A stretch of 37,194 nucleotides of DNA, taken from contig JAOPYC010000073.1 in the NCBI GenBank assembly GCA_025964795.1, positions 1 to 37,194 of the forward strand. The letters run 5' to 3'. The notes below the pieces were generated by a model. That model worked only from the letters and a program-made list of their open reading frames with translations, had not been told where the DNA came from and did no database searches. The translations under genes were made by a program, and so were the position numbers. Positions 17,015 through 24,994 of the stretch are shown here, piece by piece. The stretch's first letter is position 1; each line of letters starts with the position of its first letter. The DNA is from Marmoricola sp. Its GTDB lineage: Bacteria > Actinomycetota > Actinomycetes > Propionibacteriales > Nocardioidaceae.

Positions 17015-18727
17015 ATGCCAGGCGCGGCGCCCGGGGCAACGCACCGTCCACGGTGGGTGCGCGGACGTGGGGTGGACCTGGCGACGTCGCTGGTGCTCGC
17101 CGTGGCGCTGCTCGGGCCGATGCTGCTGCGTCGTGGCTACGTGCTGCGGGGGGACATGGTCTTCGTCCCTGCGCAGCCCTGGAAGGGGGCGTGGCTGGGA
17201 CTGGACGGCCGGGTGCCGCGCTTCGTGCCCGGCGACGCGTTCCTGTCGTCGGCCGGGATGGTGCTGCCCGGTGACCTCGTGCAGAAGCTGGTGCTGCTCG
17301 TGGCCCTCGCCGTCGGTGGCGTCGGCGCCGGACGGCTGACCGCACCGTCGTCGGCACCGTCCCGGGTGGCCGGCATCGCGCTGTTCCTGTGGAACCCCTG
17401 GGTCTACGAGCGGCTGGCCATCGGACAGTGGGGCGTGGTGGTCGGCTACCTGCTGCTGCCGTGGACCGTGCTGGCGGCGGAACGACGCCGCGACGGTCAT
17501 GCCGGCGCCTGGTCGGCGCTGGCCCTCCTGCTCGGGGTGAGCGCGGTGTTCTCACCGGCCTCGGGACTGGTGGCGCTCGCCACGGCCGTCGCGGTCGTGG
17601 CCGTCGGTGGTGGCCGGCGCGCTGTCGGTGCGACGGTGGGCCTCGGCCTGCTGATGAACCTGACCTGGATCGTGCCGTCGCTGGTGCACGCGGGTGCCCT
17701 GGCCGCGCCGGACGGGCAGTTCGCCGGCTTCGCCCCGCGGGCCGAGTCGGGACTGGGGGTCGTGGCGAGCCTGCTCTCGTTCGGCGGGATCTGGAAGGCG
17801 AGCATCGTGCCGCCGGAACGCACGAGCGCCGTCATCGTGCTGCTCTCGTGCCTGCTGACCCTGGCCGCCGTGGCCGGCCTTCGCGCGGCGGTCCGCACCC
17901 ACCGCTCGCGCGTGCTTGGGCTCGCCGCCGTCGGCGGCGCCGCGCTGCTGCTCACGCTGGTCACCGCGGTCCCGGGCGTCGTCGCCGGGCTCGACGCCGC
18001 CGCCGCCCGGGTCCCCGCCCTCGGGATCCTGCGGGACTCCCAGCGCTACCTCGGGCCCGCCGTGCTGGCGCTCGTCCCCTGCCTCGCCGCGGCGACCGAC
18101 CGGCTCCACGCCCGGGCCCGGCAGGGCGTCGGCGCGCTGCACGTCGTGGCCGGGCTGCTCGTGGTGGCACCGGTGCTGTGCCTGCCCACGCTGGCCTTCG
18201 GGATGCACGGCGACCTGCACCCGGTGGCCTACCCACGGGAGTGGTTCACCGTCCGCGACCAGGTGCCTGGCGGACGCATGGTCGTGCTGCCGTGGCGCGG
18301 CGGCTACCGGGGCTTCGACTGGAACGACCGGCGCGCGAGCCTGGACCCCGCCCCGCGGTTCTTCCCCGGAGACGTCCTGATCGACGACCGCCTCTACCTG
18401 GGGAGCCGCACCCTGGACTCCGAGGACCCGCTGCTGCTGGACGTACGGCGAGCACTGCTCTCGACCGACCCGGTCGGAGCACTCCACCGGCTCGGCGTAC
18501 GCACGGTGCTGGTCGAGAAGGGCACGACCTTCGACCTGCCGGACCTGTCCTCGGCCACCGTCCTGCACGACGGCCCGGAGCTGACCCTCGTGGACCTCGG
18601 GAAGGTGACGGCGGCGGTGCCCCGGTCGGGTTCCGGCAGCGACCGCACGGTGATCCTCCTGGCCGACCTGCTGGTGCTCCTCGTCGCCGCGGCTGCGGGC
18701 GTTCGCGTCGTACGTCGAACACGGTGA
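17015..18727 (+). CDS. Large membrane protein, GT-C-like
   Basis: 570 residues. About ten to twelve hydrophobic segments (residues 20-400) are followed by a soluble extracytoplasmic part (about 400-545) and a final membrane helix. The first loop, GYVLRGDMVFVPAQPW, holds D47 in the place where GT-C enzymes and the AftD neighbour have a catalytic acidic residue, and LGILRDSQRYLGP recalls related membrane proteins of unknown function. The ATG lies 7 bases after the aftD stop, with GGTGAG within that stop region, so expression is coupled. A glycosyltransferase is likely but not certain; it could instead be an accessory membrane scaffold. Confidence 0.72.
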   Translation: MPGAAPGATHRPRWVRGRGVDLATSLVLAVALLGPMLLRRGYVLRGDMVFVPAQPWKGAWLGLDGRVPRFVPGDAFLSSAGMVLPGDLVQKLVLLVALAVGGVGAGRLTAPSSAPSRVAGIALFLWNPWVYERLAIGQWGVVVGYLLLPWTVLAAERRRDGHAGAWSALALLLGVSAVFSPASGLVALATAVAVVAVGGGRRAVGATVGLGLLMNLTWIVPSLVHAGALAAPDGQFAGFAPRAESGLGVVASLLSFGGIWKASIVPPERTSAVIVLLSCLLTLAAVAGLRAAVRTHRSRVLGLAAVGGAALLLTLVTAVPGVVAGLDAAAARVPALGILRDSQRYLGPAVLALVPCLAAATDRLHARARQGVGALHVVAGLLVVAPVLCLPTLAFGMHGDLHPVAYPREWFTVRDQVPGGRMVVLPWRGGYRGFDWNDRRASLDPAPRFFPGDVLIDDRLYLGSRTLDSEDPLLLDVRRALLSTDPVGALHRLGVRTVLVEKGTTFDLPDLSSATVLHDGPELTLVDLGKVTAAVPRSGSGSDRTVILLADLLVLLVAAAAGVRVVRRTR

Positions 18728-18735
18728 CTCGCGTG

Positions 18736-18741
18736 TATGGT
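18736..18741 (+). promoter_or_regulatory. -10 box TATGGT before the small membrane protein
   Basis: TATGGT lies 27 bases before the ATG at 18769, giving a leader of about 20 bases that contains the strong GGGAGGG ribosome binding site. No clear -35 is seen. The small gene may therefore have its own promoter besides read-through from the GT-C genes. Confidence 0.35.
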
Positions 18742-18768
18742 TCGTTCACATTCAGTGGGAGGGAAACC

Positions 18769-18900
18769 ATGAACACGGTCATCGGTGGAGCAGTGGGTCT
18801 CGTGCTCGCGCTCTTCGGCGTCATCGGCGGTGTGTCCGCTTACCAGGGCAGCCCTGACGGAGTCCCCCAGGGGAGCCTCTACAGCTACTCCGACAACTAG
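18769..18900 (+). CDS. 43-residue membrane protein, DUF2613-like
   Basis: A small protein with an excellent ribosome binding site (GGGAGGG, 6 bases before ATG). Residues 1-24 are one Gly/Val/Leu-rich membrane helix or uncleaved signal, followed by a short polar tail QGSPDGVPQGSLYSYSDN. Size, composition, the Pro/Gly break and the aromatic C-terminus resemble DUF2613. That family's Mycobacterium member, Rv0236A, sits beside aftD (Rv0236c), and the same neighbourhood occurs here, two genes after the AftD homologue. A structural or chaperone role for the GT-C enzymes is inferred from synteny only. It is too short for most gene callers. Confidence 0.75.
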   Translation: MNTVIGGAVGLVLALFGVIGGVSAYQGSPDGVPQGSLYSYSDN

Positions 18901-18969
18901 CAGGCCACTTCGTCTCAACGACGGCCCCGACGGGGGCGGTCGGCATGTCGATGGGGAGGCCGTCCGTTC

Positions 18970-20907
18970 ATGCAGTTGATCATTCCGGCGTTCAACGAGG
19001 AACACCGGTTGCCCGAGTGTCTGCGCACCCTCCGGGCCTTCCTGCTCACGGCCGGTGAGTCGCTCGGCCCGGTCGAGGTCATCGTCGTCGACAACGCCAG
19101 CACCGACGGCACGGCCGCGATCGCCCGGGGCTTCGACTCCGCGGAGATGCCGGTCCGCGTCATCCGCTGCGAGCGCCGCGGCAAGGGTGCCGCCGTGCGC
19201 ACCGGCGTCGCCGCCACCACGGACGAGCGCATCGGCTTCCTCGACGCGGACGGCGCCACCGACCTGAACGCCCTCCTGACCGGGGTGCAGCTCCTCGACG
19301 AGGGAGCGGACCTGGCCGTCGGCTCCCGGGCGCTCGACGACTCCGTGACCTACGTCCGGCACAGCCGGGTCCGCGAGCTCGGCGCGGGTCTCTACCGGTC
19401 CATGACCCAGCGGGTGGCACCCGGGATCCTGGACACGCAGTGCGGGTTCAAGCTGATGCGCGGCGACGTGGCGCGAGAGGTGTTCGCCGAGACCCGGTGT
19501 GACGGCTTCTCCTTCGACGTCGAGGTGATCGGCCGGTTCCAGCGCCGCGGCGCCCGCGTGGCGGAGTTCCCCGTCGTCTGGGTCGACCAGGCCGGGTCGA
19601 CGTTCAGCCCGGCACGGCACGGGTGCGCGGCCTTCGGTGCCCTGGGCGCCATCGCCTGGCGCCTCTGGCGCTCACGGCCGCCCATCTCGGCGGTGCTCAC
19701 GCCCGACCTGATGGACACGGCTCCCTCCACGCCGGTGGTCCAGGAGACGCCGCTCCGGGGCCTGCGGGTGGCCGTGGTCAACTGGCGCGACCCGTGGCAC
19801 TCCCACGCCGGCGGCTCGGAGCGCTACGCCTGGCACTGCAGCACCGCGCTGCGTGACGCCGGTGCCCATGTGGAGTTCCTGACCGCGCGGGACGCGGCGC
19901 AGGCCAAGGCCGAGGTGCAGAGCGGCATCTCCATCCGCCGGGGCGGGCAGCAGTACTCCTTCTACCCCTGGGTCTGGGGACAGTTCCTGCTGCGCCGGAT
20001 GACGGGTCGGGGCTACGACGTCGTCATCGACACGGAGGCCGGGATCCCGGCCTTCACGCCGCCGCTGGTGTCACGCCGTACGCCGGTCCTGCTGGTCGTC
20101 CACCACGTGCACCGGGACCAGTTCGGCACCTACCTGCCGGCGCACCTGGCGGCCCTGGCCCGCTTCCTCGAGGCGTCGCTGATGCCGCTGGTCTACTCGG
20201 GCGTGCGCACCCTGGCGGTGTCCGAGTCGACGCGCTTGGAGATGGTCTCGAAGCTCGGCTGGGCCCGGCCCGTCGAGATCGTGCACAACGGCGCGGACGT
20301 CCCACCGCCGAACCCCGACGGTCGCGACCTCGACCGGGTCGTGGTGCTCAGCCGGCTCACGACGCACAAGCGGATCGACCTGGTCATCCGCGCCGTCGGG
20401 AGGCTGCGGATGGAGCGCCCGAACCTTCGGCTGGACATCGTCGGCAAGGGGGTCGACGAGGACCACCTGCGCGACCTCGTCGACCGGCTCGACCTGGGCG
20501 ACGTCGTCGAGCTCCACGGTTTCCTCAGCGAGGAGGACAAGCACCGTGTCGTGGGGGGAGCGGCCCTGCACGTCTGCGCGTCCGACATCGAGGGCTGGGG
20601 CCAGGTCGTCATCGAGTGCGCGACCCACGGTGTCCCTACGCTGGCTCGCGACGTCCCGGGCCTGCGCGACTCGATCCGCAACGGTGAGACCGGCTGGCTG
20701 GTCGACACCGACGGTGAGGGGGAGGAAGGCATCCTCGACGCGTTGGTCAACGGGGTCCGGGCCGCGCTCAAGGAGCTCGAGCAACCGGGATCGCAGGACG
20801 AGTTCGCCGCGAGCTGTCAGCGGTGGGCCGACCAGTTCAGCTGGGACCGGATGCACCGCCAGGTCGTGGCCGCCGTGGACCAGGAACTGGTCGCGCGCAG
20901 GCGCTGA
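18970..20907 (+). CDS. Fused GT2 (dolichyl-phosphate-mannose-synthase-like) and GT4 glycosyltransferase
   Basis: 645 residues in two catalytic domains. Residues 1-240 are a GT-A family 2 enzyme: IIPAFNEEHRL, VDNASTDGT, DAD at 92-94 and DTQCGFKLMRGDVAREVF, as in polyprenyl-phosphate mannose/glucose synthases. Residues 258-645 are a GT-B family 4 enzyme: HAGGSERYAW near the N-terminus, VVLSRLTTHKRIDLVIRA, and the E-x7-E pair E541/E549 (EGWGQVVIE). No membrane helix is evident. GGAGG precedes the ATG by 10 bases. A plausible role is making a polyprenyl-phosphate sugar donor and adding a sugar to a lipid-linked glycan in one polypeptide, upstream of the neighbouring GT-C enzymes. Confidence 0.85.
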   Translation: MQLIIPAFNEEHRLPECLRTLRAFLLTAGESLGPVEVIVVDNASTDGTAAIARGFDSAEMPVRVIRCERRGKGAAVRTGVAATTDERIGFLDADGATDLNALLTGVQLLDEGADLAVGSRALDDSVTYVRHSRVRELGAGLYRSMTQRVAPGILDTQCGFKLMRGDVAREVFAETRCDGFSFDVEVIGRFQRRGARVAEFPVVWVDQAGSTFSPARHGCAAFGALGAIAWRLWRSRPPISAVLTPDLMDTAPSTPVVQETPLRGLRVAVVNWRDPWHSHAGGSERYAWHCSTALRDAGAHVEFLTARDAAQAKAEVQSGISIRRGGQQYSFYPWVWGQFLLRRMTGRGYDVVIDTEAGIPAFTPPLVSRRTPVLLVVHHVHRDQFGTYLPAHLAALARFLEASLMPLVYSGVRTLAVSESTRLEMVSKLGWARPVEIVHNGADVPPPNPDGRDLDRVVVLSRLTTHKRIDLVIRAVGRLRMERPNLRLDIVGKGVDEDHLRDLVDRLDLGDVVELHGFLSEEDKHRVVGGAALHVCASDIEGWGQVVIECATHGVPTLARDVPGLRDSIRNGETGWLVDTDGEGEEGILDALVNGVRAALKELEQPGSQDEFAASCQRWADQFSWDRMHRQVVAAVDQELVARRR

Positions 20908-20986
20908 CTACGGCTGTCCGACGCACTGCGCGCCAGGCCCTCGGCAGCGTGTCGCGAGGTAGGGGTACAAGGCGGTGCCGTGCTGC

Positions 20987-21021
20987 TAGCCTTCCGGCAC
21001 TTGCGTCGGGAGAGCAAGTGC
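20987..21021 (+). promoter_or_regulatory. Promoter and 5'-end hairpin of the PorA-like gene
   Basis: A -10 box TAGCCT at 20987-20992 predicts a transcript start near 21000. A perfect inverted repeat GCACTTGC/GCAAGTGC (20997-21004, 21014-21021; 9-base loop) would then lie at the very 5' end of the mRNA. It could stabilise the message or be a protein-binding site. The 5' untranslated region would be about 70 bases. Confidence 0.45.
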
Positions 21022-21067
21022 GAGCGCGCAGTCGTGCGGGCTCTTCATGGGAGAGGGAGCTACACAC

Positions 21068-22009
21068 ATGCGCAGAATTGCTGGCCCGTTGTTGTTCGGA
21101 CTGGGCGCGTTCTTGCTGGTTGCTGGTCTGCTGCTGAAGTTCTACGCCTACCCCAAGCTGGCGGTGGCGCCGATCGACCAGAACAGCGTCACGAAGCTCG
21201 AGGCCACGGGGGCCGAGCTGTTCGACACCACGACGCTCAAGCCCATCACCACTGACCTCTCGATCGAGTCGCGCACCGTCGGCGACGTCAAGGCCAGCGA
21301 GGACGCCGGCGGCAAGGTCCGCGTCTGGGTCGGCACGACGTCGATCCGGTCCAGTGACGGAACGGTCCGCTCGCGCAGCACCAACCGCACTCCCTTCGAC
21401 GGTGTCTCGGCCAAGGCCGTGAACTGCTGCGGTGCCTTCGACGAGTCCACCGACGGGGACCGCGTCGCGGTCAAGCGCACCGGGCTGGTGTGGAAGTACC
21501 CCTTCAACAGCGAGAAGAAGAGCTACCAGGTCTGGGACAGCAACCTCGGCAAGACGGCGACGGCCAAGTACGTCAAGGAGAGCAAGATCCAGGGCCTCAC
21601 CGTCTACGTCTACAAGTCGGTCGTCCCCCGCACCAAGGTGGGCACCCAGGACGTCCCTGCGTCGATCGTCGGCGAGCCCGGCACCGGCAACGTGACCGCT
21701 GACTCGATGTACGCGAACACCACGACCGTCTACGTCGAGCCCAAGACCGGCGCGATCATCGACCAGGTGCAGGAGACGAACAACACCCTGGCCGTGGACG
21801 ACGAGGACCGCGTGACGACCACCAAGGGCGACATCCACTACACCAAGGCGCAGGTCGACAAGTTCGTGAACGACCTGTCCAGCAAGGCCAGCCTGCTGGG
21901 TCTCGTCCAGACCACGCTGCCGATCGTCACGATCCTCCTGGGCCTGATCCTGCTGGCGCTCGGCTTCGTGCTCGGACGGCGCGAGGAGTCCGGCGCGCAC
22001 GCCGCTTGA
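21068..22009 (+). CDS. DUF3068 / PorA-family membrane-anchored protein
   Basis: 313 residues. One membrane helix at each end (about 5-27 and 280-305) brackets a 250-residue extracytoplasmic beta-rich domain. The YPKLAVAPIDQ segment after helix 1, TNRTPFDGVSAKAVNCCGAFDE, and the end pattern (hydrophobic helix then RREESGAHAA) match the DUF3068/PorA family of actinobacterial envelope proteins. The ATG at 21068 has GAGGGAG 8 bases upstream; the ATG 21 bases earlier would overlap that ribosome binding site. Despite the porin label of the family, channel activity is not evident here. Confidence 0.82.
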   Translation: MRRIAGPLLFGLGAFLLVAGLLLKFYAYPKLAVAPIDQNSVTKLEATGAELFDTTTLKPITTDLSIESRTVGDVKASEDAGGKVRVWVGTTSIRSSDGTVRSRSTNRTPFDGVSAKAVNCCGAFDESTDGDRVAVKRTGLVWKYPFNSEKKSYQVWDSNLGKTATAKYVKESKIQGLTVYVYKSVVPRTKVGTQDVPASIVGEPGTGNVTADSMYANTTTVYVEPKTGAIIDQVQETNNTLAVDDEDRVTTTKGDIHYTKAQVDKFVNDLSSKASLLGLVQTTLPIVTILLGLILLALGFVLGRREESGAHAA

Positions 22010-22023
22010 CTCGAGGTGCGGGT

Positions 22024-22042
22024 CTACCGGTCTGGCCGGTAG
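22024..22042. terminator. Hairpin at the convergent PorA-like/methyltransferase ends
   Basis: Perfect inverted repeat CTACCGG/CCGGTAG (22024-22030, 22036-22042) with a 5-base loop. It starts 15 bases after the PorA-like stop and includes the methyltransferase stop codon. There is no T-run, so it would be a U-poor actinobacterial-type bidirectional terminator at best. Confidence 0.4.
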
Positions 22043-22731
22043 GCCCGCACCATCAGGCTGATCCCGCGGAACCGCTTCAGCGGCAACCGCGCCTCGAGGC
22101 GTACGACGGTGCGCAGGCCCCAGTTGACGAGGGGGTGCACCTCCTCCATCTCGCTCTCGTCCTCGCTCGCGGAGCGGCTCCGTCGTACGCGCGCGACCGG
22201 GCGGAGCAGCACGTTCCACCCCATGGTGTCGACGACGACGAACCCTGCGTCCTCGACGCGGCCGACCAGCTCGTCCTTCGCGTAGCGGCGGACGTGACCG
22301 AGCGCGACGTCGTGCCCGCTCCACAGGTCCATCCCCGCCGGTACGGCGACCAGCAGCCGGCCGCCCGGCCGGCACACCCGGAACGCCTCCCGGGCCACCG
22401 CGACGTCGTCGTCGATGTGCTCCCAGACGTCGGTGGACATGACCAGGTCGAAGACGCCGTCAGGGAACGGGAGGGCTCGGGCGTCGCCGCGGACGACCGA
22501 CAGGCCCCGGGCCGCGGCAAGCTCGGCCGCCGCGGGGGAGTGCTCGAGCGCCGTGACCGACCAGCCGAGCTCGGCGAGGGCCGCGCTGTTGCCACCGGCG
22601 CCCGAGCCCACGTCCAGCGCGCGGCCGGGCTGCAGGCCACGGACCCGCTCGCGGACGACGTCACGCCGGCCGGCATACCACCAGTGCCGCTCCTCCAGCG
22701 CCGCGGACTTGCGGATCTCCTGCTCGTCCAC
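22024..22731 (-). CDS. Class I SAM-dependent methyltransferase
   Basis: 235 residues. SAM-binding motif I LDVGSGAGG is at 39-47, motif II DARALPFPDGVFDLVMSTDVWEHI follows, then the RPGGRLLVAVPA post-motif typical of Methyltransf_11/25. An N-terminal HWWYAGRR element is common among methyltransferases of glycan and lipid-carrier clusters. The GTG at 22731 has GGGAG just upstream; an ATG at 22785 would add 18 residues, so the start is uncertain. It is divergent from moxR. It may methylate a sugar of the neighbouring pathway; the substrate is not shown. Confidence 0.8.
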   Translation of the reverse strand: MDEQEIRKSAALEERHWWYAGRRDVVRERVRGLQPGRALDVGSGAGGNSAALAELGWSVTALEHSPAAAELAAARGLSVVRGDARALPFPDGVFDLVMSTDVWEHIDDDVAVAREAFRVCRPGGRLLVAVPAGMDLWSGHDVALGHVRRYAKDELVGRVEDAGFVVVDTMGWNVLLRPVARVRRSRSASEDESEMEEVHPLVNWGLRTVVRLEARLPLKRFRGISLMVRAYRPDR

Positions 22732-22784
22732 GCGCTCCCGACCCCTCAGCTGCTTGGCTGCGCCCGAGGCTAGTGGATACGCCA

Positions 22785-22790
22785 TAGCAT
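22785..22790 (+). promoter_or_regulatory. -10 box TAGCAT for a leaderless moxR transcript
   Basis: TAGCAT fits TANNNT and ends 7 bases before the moxR ATG at 22798. No Shine-Dalgarno sequence is present. Confidence 0.5.
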
Positions 22791-22797
22791 CAGGCGC

Positions 22798-23811
22798 ATG
22801 TCCCTCCACGAGCCCGCCGCGCGTCCCACGACCGGCCATTCGTCGACCACCGTGACGAGCGAGCACGTGGACCGTTTCCGCGGGGCCTTCGACGCGATGG
22901 TCGACAACATCGCGGTGGCCGTGCTCGGCAAGTCCCACGAGGTCCGGCTGACCCTGACCTGCATGGTGGCCGACGGTCACCTGCTGCTCGAGGGCTTCCC
23001 CGGGACCGGCAAGACCATGCTCGCGCGGGCCCTGGCCAACACCATCGACTGCAGCCACGCCCGGATCCAGTTCACGCCCGACCTGCTGCCCTCGGACGTC
23101 ACCGGCGTCACCGTCTACGACCAGCACAAGGGCACCTTCGAGTTCCACCCCGGCCCGATCTTCCACAACCTGGTGCTGGCCGACGAGATCAACCGGGGCT
23201 CGCCGAAGACGCAGTCGGCGCTGCTCGAGGTGATGGAGGAGAAGCACGTCACCGTCGACGGCATCACGCACTCCGTGCCGGAGCCGTTCATGGTGATCGC
23301 GACGCAGAACCCCATCGAGCAGTCGGGGACCTACCGGCTGCCGGAGGCGCAGCTCGACCGGTTCCTGATGCAGCTCACGCTGGGCTACCCCGATGCGGAG
23401 TCGACCGAGGAGATGCTGATGAGCGCCGAGGTGCGCGACCGGGCGGGGCTGGTCAGCCCGGTGACCACCGCGGCCACCATCACCGAGATGCGCACCGTGG
23501 CCGACGCGGTCTACGTCGACCGGTCGCTGATCACCTACGTGCGCCAGATCGCCGACCGGTCCCGGGAGATGCCCGAGGTGGGCCTCGGGCTCTCCGCCCG
23601 CGCCTGCCTGGCCCTGATCCGGACCGCGAAGGCCTGGGCAGCCGCGTCAGGACGCTTCCACGTCGTGCCCGAGGACATCGTGGTGCTGGCGCCGCCGATC
23701 CTGGGGCACCGCATCCTGCTCACCGCCGAGGCCACCTTCGCCGGGGCCACGGTCGACGAGGTCGTGCGGAAGCTGCTCGAGTCCGTCCCCGTGCCCGAGG
23801 ACCGGAGCTGA
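22798..23811 (+). CDS. moxR: MoxR-family AAA+ ATPase
   Basis: Cytoplasmic AAA+ chaperone-like ATPase, 337 residues. Walker A GFPGTGKT is at 66-73, Walker B with ADEINRGSPKTQSALLEVMEE, sensor 1 IATQNPIEQSGTYRLPEAQLDRF, and sensor 2 within GLSARACLALIRTAKAWA. The first 25 residues are a variable tail. MoxR proteins act with DUF58 and transglutaminase or VWA partners in assembling or activating envelope complexes. It is first in a three-gene operon; the DUF58 gene starts about 7 bases on. Confidence 0.93.
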   Translation: MSLHEPAARPTTGHSSTTVTSEHVDRFRGAFDAMVDNIAVAVLGKSHEVRLTLTCMVADGHLLLEGFPGTGKTMLARALANTIDCSHARIQFTPDLLPSDVTGVTVYDQHKGTFEFHPGPIFHNLVLADEINRGSPKTQSALLEVMEEKHVTVDGITHSVPEPFMVIATQNPIEQSGTYRLPEAQLDRFLMQLTLGYPDAESTEEMLMSAEVRDRAGLVSPVTTAATITEMRTVADAVYVDRSLITYVRQIADRSREMPEVGLGLSARACLALIRTAKAWAAASGRFHVVPEDIVVLAPPILGHRILLTAEATFAGATVDEVVRKLLESVPVPEDRS

Positions 23812-23818
23812 ACAGTCG

Positions 23819-24994
23819 TTGAGGCGTCCATCTGGTGGCCAGCGGGTCACGGTGACGCCCGCGGGCCGGGCAGCCGTCGTGCTCGCGGTCCTGGGCTGGG
23901 GGCTGGGCCTGTCCCTGCACTGGACCGAGCTGCTCTACCTCGGTGCCACGGCCACCGTGCTGGTGCTGTTCGCCGTGCTCTCCATCCTGGTCCCGCACCG
24001 GGCAGCGGCGCAGGTGCGCGCGCGCCCGGCGCACACGACGGTGGGCAGCACGCTGCACATCGAGCTCTCGGTGCGCGGGGGACTGGTGCCCCTGGTCCAT
24101 CCGGTGGTGCGCCTGCTGGGTGACGTGGGAGCGCGGACGGTGCGGCTCCCGCTCGTCCTCCCCGGACGCACCCGCGAGGAGGTCTACGAGGAACCGGCCG
24201 GGCTGCGCGGCATCTTCGCCCTCGGGCCGGTGGAGCACGTCCAGGCCGACGTTCTCGGGTTCGCCCGCCGGACCAGGACGTGGGGCGCGTCGAGTGCGCT
24301 GTGGGTGCGGCCTCGCGTCCTTGTCCCGCGGGAGTTCTCGCTGGGGGGCGTGTTCGACCTCGAGGGTCTGCCCAGCGACCAGATGTCCATGAGCGACCTC
24401 GCCTTCCACGCCCTGCGCGAGTACGTGCCCGGCGACGACCTGCGCAACGTGCACTGGCGGTCCTCGGCCAAGGCGGACAAGCTCCTGGTGCGGCAGTACC
24501 TCGAGTCGCGCAGCCTGCACGCCGCCTTCGTGGTGGACGACGACCCCTCCGCCTACGCCACCGCCGAGGAGTTCGAGACGGCCGTCTCGGTGGCCGCCTC
24601 GCTGGCGCTGCGAGCACTGGCCGACGGCTTCGAGGTCGACGTCGCCTGCGGGACCAGGGTGGTCTCGCCGGTCACCGCGGAGCTGCTCCTCGACGAGTGC
24701 TGTCACTACAGCGTCGCGAGCGCCCGCTCCGCCGGGACGGACGTCGCCAACCGGGCCCGCGAGCTGTCGCGGCGGGGATCGGCCGTAGGGGTCGGTGTCG
24801 TCGTGAGCGGGTCGACGTGCGACCTCGAGCGGCTGCTGGAGGCCTCGACCGCCTTCGGGGGCGACGCCCAGCGCATCACGGTGCGGGTGGACCCGGCGAG
24901 CCGCGGCGGCGTACGGCGGACCCACGGCGTGCACGTCCTCGAGATCGCGGAGCTCGAGCAGCTGCCCCGGCTCGCGGCCTGGGTCTCGGCATGA
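23819..24994 (+). CDS. DUF58 domain protein
   Basis: 391 residues. Two membrane helices (about 15-55) are followed by an extracytoplasmic-type beta domain, then the DUF58 signature LREYVPGDDLRNVHWRSSAKADKLLVRQY and a VWA-like C-terminal region. DUF58 proteins pair with MoxR ATPases. The start is uncertain: TTG at 23819 has GGAG 11 bases upstream, and a GTG eleven codons later is the alternative. The stop overlaps the next gene as ATGA. Confidence 0.88.
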   Translation: MRRPSGGQRVTVTPAGRAAVVLAVLGWGLGLSLHWTELLYLGATATVLVLFAVLSILVPHRAAAQVRARPAHTTVGSTLHIELSVRGGLVPLVHPVVRLLGDVGARTVRLPLVLPGRTREEVYEEPAGLRGIFALGPVEHVQADVLGFARRTRTWGASSALWVRPRVLVPREFSLGGVFDLEGLPSDQMSMSDLAFHALREYVPGDDLRNVHWRSSAKADKLLVRQYLESRSLHAAFVVDDDPSAYATAEEFETAVSVAASLALRALADGFEVDVACGTRVVSPVTAELLLDECCHYSVASARSAGTDVANRARELSRRGSAVGVGVVVSGSTCDLERLLEASTAFGGDAQRITVRVDPASRGGVRRTHGVHVLEIAELEQLPRLAAWVSA

